Positions 60,479 through 64,000 of a DNA stretch of 64,000 nt are shown in pieces. Below the pieces are notes generated by a model, which worked only from the letters and a program-made list of their open reading frames with translations, was not told where the DNA came from and did not search any database. The stretch is from Halorubrum aidingense JCM 13560 (GTDB lineage Archaea > Halobacteriota > Halobacteria > Halobacteriales > Haloferacaceae): NCBI RefSeq assembly GCF_000336995.1, contig NZ_AOJI01000025.1, forward strand, positions 53,776-117,775, given 5' to 3'. Each line of letters starts with the position of its first letter. Within the stretch, counting starts at the first letter, position 1. Made by a program: the position numbers and the translations under genes.

Positions 60479-61333
60479 ATGGCGTTCGAGATCACGGAGA
60501 CGTTTGTCCGATTCGTCGGGGTGTCCCCGGTGATACAGGCGCTCGCCGGGGGGATCATCATCGCTCTGATGAACCTCTTCGGTGCGTCGCTCGTGCTCGT
60601 CTGGCGAAATCCATCCGAGCGGGCCCTCAACGGGATGCTCGGATTCGCGGCGGGCGTGATGCTCGCAGCGGCCTTTACCAGCCTCATAATCCCCGGTATC
60701 GAGGAGTATTCTGGAGGGAATCCGGTCCCGACACTCGTCGGCGTGGGGATCGGCGCGCTGTTTCTCGACCGAGCGGACGCGCTGGTTCCCCACGCGCACT
60801 ACCTCCTGACCGGCAGCCGTCGAGCGGACGCAGCGGGACCGAGCGAGACGCTTCCGGTCACCGACGAGCGGTTGGCCGGAGTGATCCTGTTCATTTTGGC
60901 CATCACGCTGCACAACATGCCCGAGGGGTTAGCCGTCGGCGTCGGGTTCGGTGCGGCCGGGAGCGATCCAGCACAGCTCGGGAGCGCACTGTCGCTGATG
61001 CTCGCGATCGGCCTCCAGAATATCCCCGAGGGGCTGGCCGTGTCTGTGGCGGCGGTGAACGCCGGACTCAACCGTCGGCTGTATGCCGCGATCGCCGGGA
61101 TCCGGGCCGGCGTCGTCGAGATTCCGTTAGCGGTGCTGGGGGCCGTCGCCGTGGCGACAATCGAGCCGCTACTGCCGTACGCGATGGGATTTGCCGCGGG
61201 TGCAATGCTGTTCGTGATTTCCGACGAGATCATCCCCGAAACACACAGAAGCGGGTACGAACGCGTGGCGACGCTCGGGCTCATGGTCGGCGTCATCATT
61301 ATGCTGTACCTAGATATCGCGTTAGCCGGGTAG
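60479..61333 (+). CDS. ZIP-family divalent metal transporter
   Basis: 284 residues with about eight transmembrane helices. The metal-binding signature helices are HNMPEGLAVGVGFGAAG and QNIPEGLAVSVAAVNAG (both with the ZIP NxPEG motif), with further polar positions in LGFAAGVMLAAAFTSLIIPG. Transports zinc, iron or manganese. Third codon positions hold more A and T than the neighbours (TTA, ATT, TCT, GGA, TAT are common), suggesting acquisition or a different selection. It stands alone. Confidence 0.92.
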   Translation: MAFEITETFVRFVGVSPVIQALAGGIIIALMNLFGASLVLVWRNPSERALNGMLGFAAGVMLAAAFTSLIIPGIEEYSGGNPVPTLVGVGIGALFLDRADALVPHAHYLLTGSRRADAAGPSETLPVTDERLAGVILFILAITLHNMPEGLAVGVGFGAAGSDPAQLGSALSLMLAIGLQNIPEGLAVSVAAVNAGLNRRLYAAIAGIRAGVVEIPLAVLGAVAVATIEPLLPYAMGFAAGAMLFVISDEIIPETHRSGYERVATLGLMVGVIIMLYLDIALAG

Positions 61334-61425
61334 TCGCTCCGCGGCCTATCTGCGGATGACCCACCTGTGCAGGCCGCTGTGAGCCGGAATGAACCACTTC
61401 CGAAGGCGTTCAACAGCGGTGGTTG

Positions 61426-61434
61426 TTTATATAC
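61426..61434 (+). promoter_or_regulatory. TATA box with long leader before the aldo/keto reductase
   Basis: TTTATATAC centred about 149 bases before the ATG at 61579, so the transcript would have a leader of about 120 bases. The leader holds the repeats at 61463-61522. Confidence 0.5.
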
Positions 61435-61462
61435 TACTACGGGCGTCGGTCTCCGTTTCGTC

Positions 61463-61522
61463 GTCGCTGTCGCGATCGCCGTCGCTGTCAGCGTTGCCGT
61501 CGCGATCGCCGTCGCTGTCGCC
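61463..61522. repeat. hexameric (GTCGCT-type) repeat array
   Basis: Ten consecutive 6-base units (GTCGCT, GTCGCG, ATCGCC and variants); a 21-base stretch starting GTCGCGATCGCC is repeated exactly 30 bases apart (61469-61489 and 61499-61519). It contains the palindrome GCGATCGC twice. Confidence 0.8.
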
Positions 61523-61578
61523 ATCACCGACGGTACCGCGGCCGGAACGCCCTTGGGCCCGCCGGATCAGATCGCGGT

Positions 61579-62598
61579 ATGAACCATCGCACGCTCGGAA
61601 ACGTCGGGGCGGTCAGCGAGGTCGGCTACGGCGCGTGGCAGATCGGCGGCGACTGGGGCGACGTGAGCGAGTCCGAGGCGGTCGCCGCGGTGGAGGACGC
61701 CCGCGACGCCGGAATCGACTTCTTCGACACCGCGGACGTGTACGGCGACGGGCGCTCCGAGCGCATCCTCGGCGAGACGCTCGCGGCGGACATCGCCGCC
61801 GACGAGGTGACCGTCGCCACGAAGGCCGGCCGCCGGCTCGACCCCCACGTCGCCGACGGGTACGACGAGACGACCCTCCGCCGGTTCGTCGACCGCTCGC
61901 GGGAGAACCTCGGGATGGAGACGCTCGACCTGCTCCAGCTCCACTGTCCGCCGACGGACGTCTACTACCGGCCGGAGACGTTCGACGCGCTCGCGACGCT
62001 CGCCGACGAGGGGCGGATCGCGAACTACGGGGTCAGCGTCGAGCGCGTCGAGGAGGGGCTCAAAGCGCTCGCGTACCCCGGCGTCGAGACGGTGCAGATC
62101 GTCTTCAACCCCCTCCGACAGCGGCCCGCCGAGCTGTTCCTCGACGAGGCGGCCGCCCGCGACGTGGGCGTTATCTGCCGAGTGCCGCTCGCCTCCGGGC
62201 TGTTGACCGGCGCCCTCTCGCGGGGCGACGCGTTCCCGGAGAACGACCACCGGAACTACAACCGCGAGGGCGACGCCTTCGACGTGGGCGAGACGTTCGC
62301 GGGGGTCCCCTACGAGGTCGGCCTCGACGCCGTCGACGCGCTCGCGGACCGGGCCGACGCCGTCGGCGACGACCCGACGCGAGCGTCGGGCGACGGGGTC
62401 TCGCTCGCGCAGTTCGCGCTGCGCTGGATCCTCGATCACGACGCCGTCTCGGCGGTGATTCCGGGGTCGACGACGCCCGAGCACGTTCGCTCGAACGCGG
62501 CCGCGAGCGGCGTCCCGTCGCTCTCCGCGACCGACCGGGCCGTCGTCCGCGAGGTGTACGACGAGCACGTCCGCGAGCACGTCCACCAGCGCTGGTAG
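61579..62598 (+). CDS. aldo/keto reductase
   Basis: 339 residues, AKR (TIM-barrel) fold: MNHRTLGNVGAVSEVGYGAW, DFFDTADVYGDGRSE (catalytic Asp and Tyr), TKAGRRLDPH (Lys) and LQLHCPPTDVYY (His), completing the tetrad; the end has AVIPGSTTPEHVRSN, part of the NADPH-binding site. Reduces aldehydes or ketones with NADPH; substrate unknown. It has an unusually long leader with a hexamer repeat array. Confidence 0.92.
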   Translation: MNHRTLGNVGAVSEVGYGAWQIGGDWGDVSESEAVAAVEDARDAGIDFFDTADVYGDGRSERILGETLAADIAADEVTVATKAGRRLDPHVADGYDETTLRRFVDRSRENLGMETLDLLQLHCPPTDVYYRPETFDALATLADEGRIANYGVSVERVEEGLKALAYPGVETVQIVFNPLRQRPAELFLDEAAARDVGVICRVPLASGLLTGALSRGDAFPENDHRNYNREGDAFDVGETFAGVPYEVGLDAVDALADRADAVGDDPTRASGDGVSLAQFALRWILDHDAVSAVIPGSTTPEHVRSNAAASGVPSLSATDRAVVREVYDEHVREHVHQRW

Positions 62599-62641
62599 GC
62601 GGCCGCCGGGGCCGGGCGGCCGCGACGGGCGGAACGAGCCG

Positions 62642-62650
62642 CTTATTTTT
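62642..62650 (+). promoter_or_regulatory. TATA-like element of the flippase gene
   Basis: CTTATTTTT, about 35 bases before the GTG at 62681, near the leaderless spacing. Confidence 0.5.
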
Positions 62651-62680
62651 CGAGCGGCGACAGAGCGAGTAGACCGATCC

Positions 62681-64000
62681 GTGGAGCACGACGACGAGCG
62701 CGTTCCCGGCGATGAGCGCGTCCCCGACGACGAGCGCGTTCCCGACGACGAGCGCGTTCCCGACGATGAGCGGGAGGCACTGGTGGCGATCGCTCACGGG
62801 GCGGTGCTCACCGCCGGCGGCGTCTCCGGCCAGCGCGCGCTGACGGCCGCGACCGAGTTCGCGCTCGCGCGCGGGCTCGGTCCGACCGCCTACGGCGTCT
62901 ACGCGCTCGCGTGGCGGATCGCCCAGCTGTGCTCGCGGCTCGTCACGTTCGGGAGCGTCCCGGCGCTGCAGCGCTACCTTCCGGAGTACGCGGACGACCC
63001 GGACCGACAGGGGACGGTCGCCGGGCTCGCGTACGCCACGACGCTCGGGTTCGGCCTCGCGATCGCCGCCGGGATCTGGCTGGCGGCGCCGCGGATCAAC
63101 GACCTGACCGTCGCGGAGCCGGCGTTCACGGACACGATCGCCACCTTCGGGGCCCTCGTCGGGCTGCTCGGGCTCGTGATGGTCGCGTCGGCGATCTTCC
63201 GCGCGGTCGGCTCCGCCCGCGGCGAGATCGCCTTCAACAAGCTGCTCCGGCCGGCCGTCCGCCTCGTCGGGGCGGTCGTCGCCCTCGCGCTCGGCTACTC
63301 GGTCGTCGGCGTCGCCGGCGGCATCGTCGTCGCCACCGCGGCGCTCGCGGCCGCCGCCGTCCCGCTTTCGGCGCGCGTCACCGGCGTCGTCCCGTCGCTT
63401 CGGGGGGCGCGCCGCGAGGCGCGGCGGTTCTACAACCACGCGGCGCCGGTCGCGATGAGCAGTCTCGGCAAGGTGTTCCAGAACCGGGTCGACGTGCTGC
63501 TCGTCGGTGCGCTCCTCACCGCGACGGCGGCGGGAGTGTACAACGTCGTGCTCGTGTTGATCGCCGTCGCGTGGATCCCGCTTCTCTCGTTCAACCAGCT
63601 GCTGCCGCCGGTCGCCTCGGAGCTGTACGCCGACGGTCAGACCGAGACGCTCAACGCGGTGTACACGTCCGTCACTCGCCAGATCGTTACGACCGTGATC
63701 CCGATCCTCGCCGTCCTCGTCGTGTACGGCCGGGAGCTTCTCGGGCTGTTCGGCGAGCCGTACGCGGCGGGGTACGTCCCGCTGGTCGTCTACCTCGGCG
63801 GGGTGTTCGTCGGAAGCGCCGTCGGCGCGACCGGGTGGCTCCTGATGATGACCGATCACCAGTACGCCCGGATGCTCCTCGACTGGCTGCTCGCCGTGCT
63901 CAACGTCGGGCTGACGTACGCCTTCGTGCTCCGGTACGGCCTCGTCGGCGCCGCGCTCGGTACGTCGCTCGCGATCGCGGTGCAAAACGGGATCCAGGTC
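62681..64000 (+). CDS. polysaccharide flippase / MATE-like export protein (3' end outside window)
   Basis: 440 residues visible, still open at the last base. The start is GTG at 62681. Residues 5-28 are four 6-residue repeats (DERVPG/DERVPD), coded by 18-bp tandem repeats (62693-62764). Then come twelve or so transmembrane helices of the Wzx/RfbX flippase type: GVSGQRALTAATEFALARGL, GPTAYGVYALAWRIAQLCSR, SLGKVFQNRVDVLLVGALLT and PLVVYLGGVFVGSAVGATGW. Such proteins flip lipid-linked glycans for surface polysaccharide or glycoprotein synthesis. No glycosyltransferase is visible inside the window. Confidence 0.87.
   Translation, partial: MEHDDERVPGDERVPDDERVPDDERVPDDEREALVAIAHGAVLTAGGVSGQRALTAATEFALARGLGPTAYGVYALAWRIAQLCSRLVTFGSVPALQRYLPEYADDPDRQGTVAGLAYATTLGFGLAIAAGIWLAAPRINDLTVAEPAFTDTIATFGALVGLLGLVMVASAIFRAVGSARGEIAFNKLLRPAVRLVGAVVALALGYSVVGVAGGIVVATAALAAAAVPLSARVTGVVPSLRGARREARRFYNHAAPVAMSSLGKVFQNRVDVLLVGALLTATAAGVYNVVLVLIAVAWIPLLSFNQLLPPVASELYADGQTETLNAVYTSVTRQIVTTVIPILAVLVVYGRELLGLFGEPYAAGYVPLVVYLGGVFVGSAVGATGWLLMMTDHQYARMLLDWLLAVLNVGLTYAFVLRYGLVGAALGTSLAIAVQNGIQV
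62693..62764. repeat. 18-bp in-frame repeats in the flippase gene
   Basis: Four tandem copies of GACGAGCGCGTTCCCGAC (with small variants) coding DERVPD-type repeats before the first helix. Copy number probably varies between strains. Confidence 0.85.

Noticed and set aside
61367..61582. 71-codon frame coding an Ala/Val-rich hydrophobic peptide
   Set aside because: Created by the hexamer repeat array; start lies before the TATA element.
1..64000. Integrated mobile element or prophage
   Set aside because: No integrase, transposase, phage structural gene or flanking direct repeat pair was seen; the tRNA-Arg gene has no nearby partial copy that I could find.

Overview
This window is chromosomal DNA from a haloarchaeon. 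The DNA is very GC-rich, the predicted proteins are strongly acidic (runs of D and E), and several genes are archaeal or halophile hallmarks: cetZ1, the bacterioruberin genes, aTrm56, pus10, HVO_0476-type zinc finger, F420 genes cofC/cofG and an archaeal prs. High GC and gene content resemble Halorubrum, but the genus is an inference. I see no transposase, integrase, prophage, CRISPR array or rRNA. There is one tRNA, and both ends of the window cut through genes.

Layout: 1-8 kb holds a KaiC-like ATPase (cut at the left edge), tRNA methyltransferase aTrm56, purC, a DUF47/PhoU-like protein, a Dna2-like nuclease-helicase with an N-terminal OB-like domain, and small membrane proteins. 8-17 kb holds an amidohydrolase, an MscS channel, an ATP-grasp enzyme, tmk, a CNNM/CBS membrane protein, a tandem UspA and an NDUFA9-like reductase. 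17.8-21 kb is cetZ1-cofC-cofG. 21-22.8 kb has a second MscS channel and an SDR. 22.9-26.3 kb is the crtD-lyeJ-cruF C50 carotenoid operon with GTGA overlaps. 26.4-33 kb has a DisA_N-type (c-di-AMP synthase-like) protein, a thiolase, gpmI divergent from an ArsR-like regulator, an EamA transporter and a GNAT enzyme. 33-41.7 kb has UPF0201/UPF0200, tRNA-Arg(UCU), moaA, an MBL hydrolase, UspA, a phosphoesterase, a tungsten-type aldehyde:ferredoxin oxidoreductase, a Tat lipoprotein and a PAS-GAF histidine kinase. 41.7-50.4 kb has a DUF5806-like protein, UspA, GNAT, adk, a DUF106/EMC3-like insertase, a hexapeptide acetyltransferase, prs, an HVO_0476-type protein, pus10 and a methyltransferase. 50.4-54.3 kb is a thiol/sulfur cluster: class V aminotransferase, thioredoxin reductase, thioredoxin, a TSUP sulfite/sulfur exporter and a 52-residue membrane protein. 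54.7-59 kb has a YdjM-like membrane protein and an ABC transporter operon with a COG1361 surface protein. 59-64 kb has a second class V aminotransferase, a ZIP transporter, an aldo/keto reductase and a flippase cut by the right edge.

Expression: most genes have a T/A-rich TATA element centred about 25-31 bases before the start codon, which is what leaderless haloarchaeal mRNAs look like. The exceptions are informative. cetZ1 has a short leader with a Shine-Dalgarno site. In four places (before the DisA_N gene, the TSUP small membrane gene, the COG1361/ABC operon and the CNNM gene) the start codon at the leaderless distance belongs to a very short reading frame of 15-26 codons that ends at or overlaps the main start codon. 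The thioredoxin promoter and the TSUP promoter also share an identical bipartite element. These regulatory arrangements are the most interesting material here; all of them are read from sequence alone and untested.
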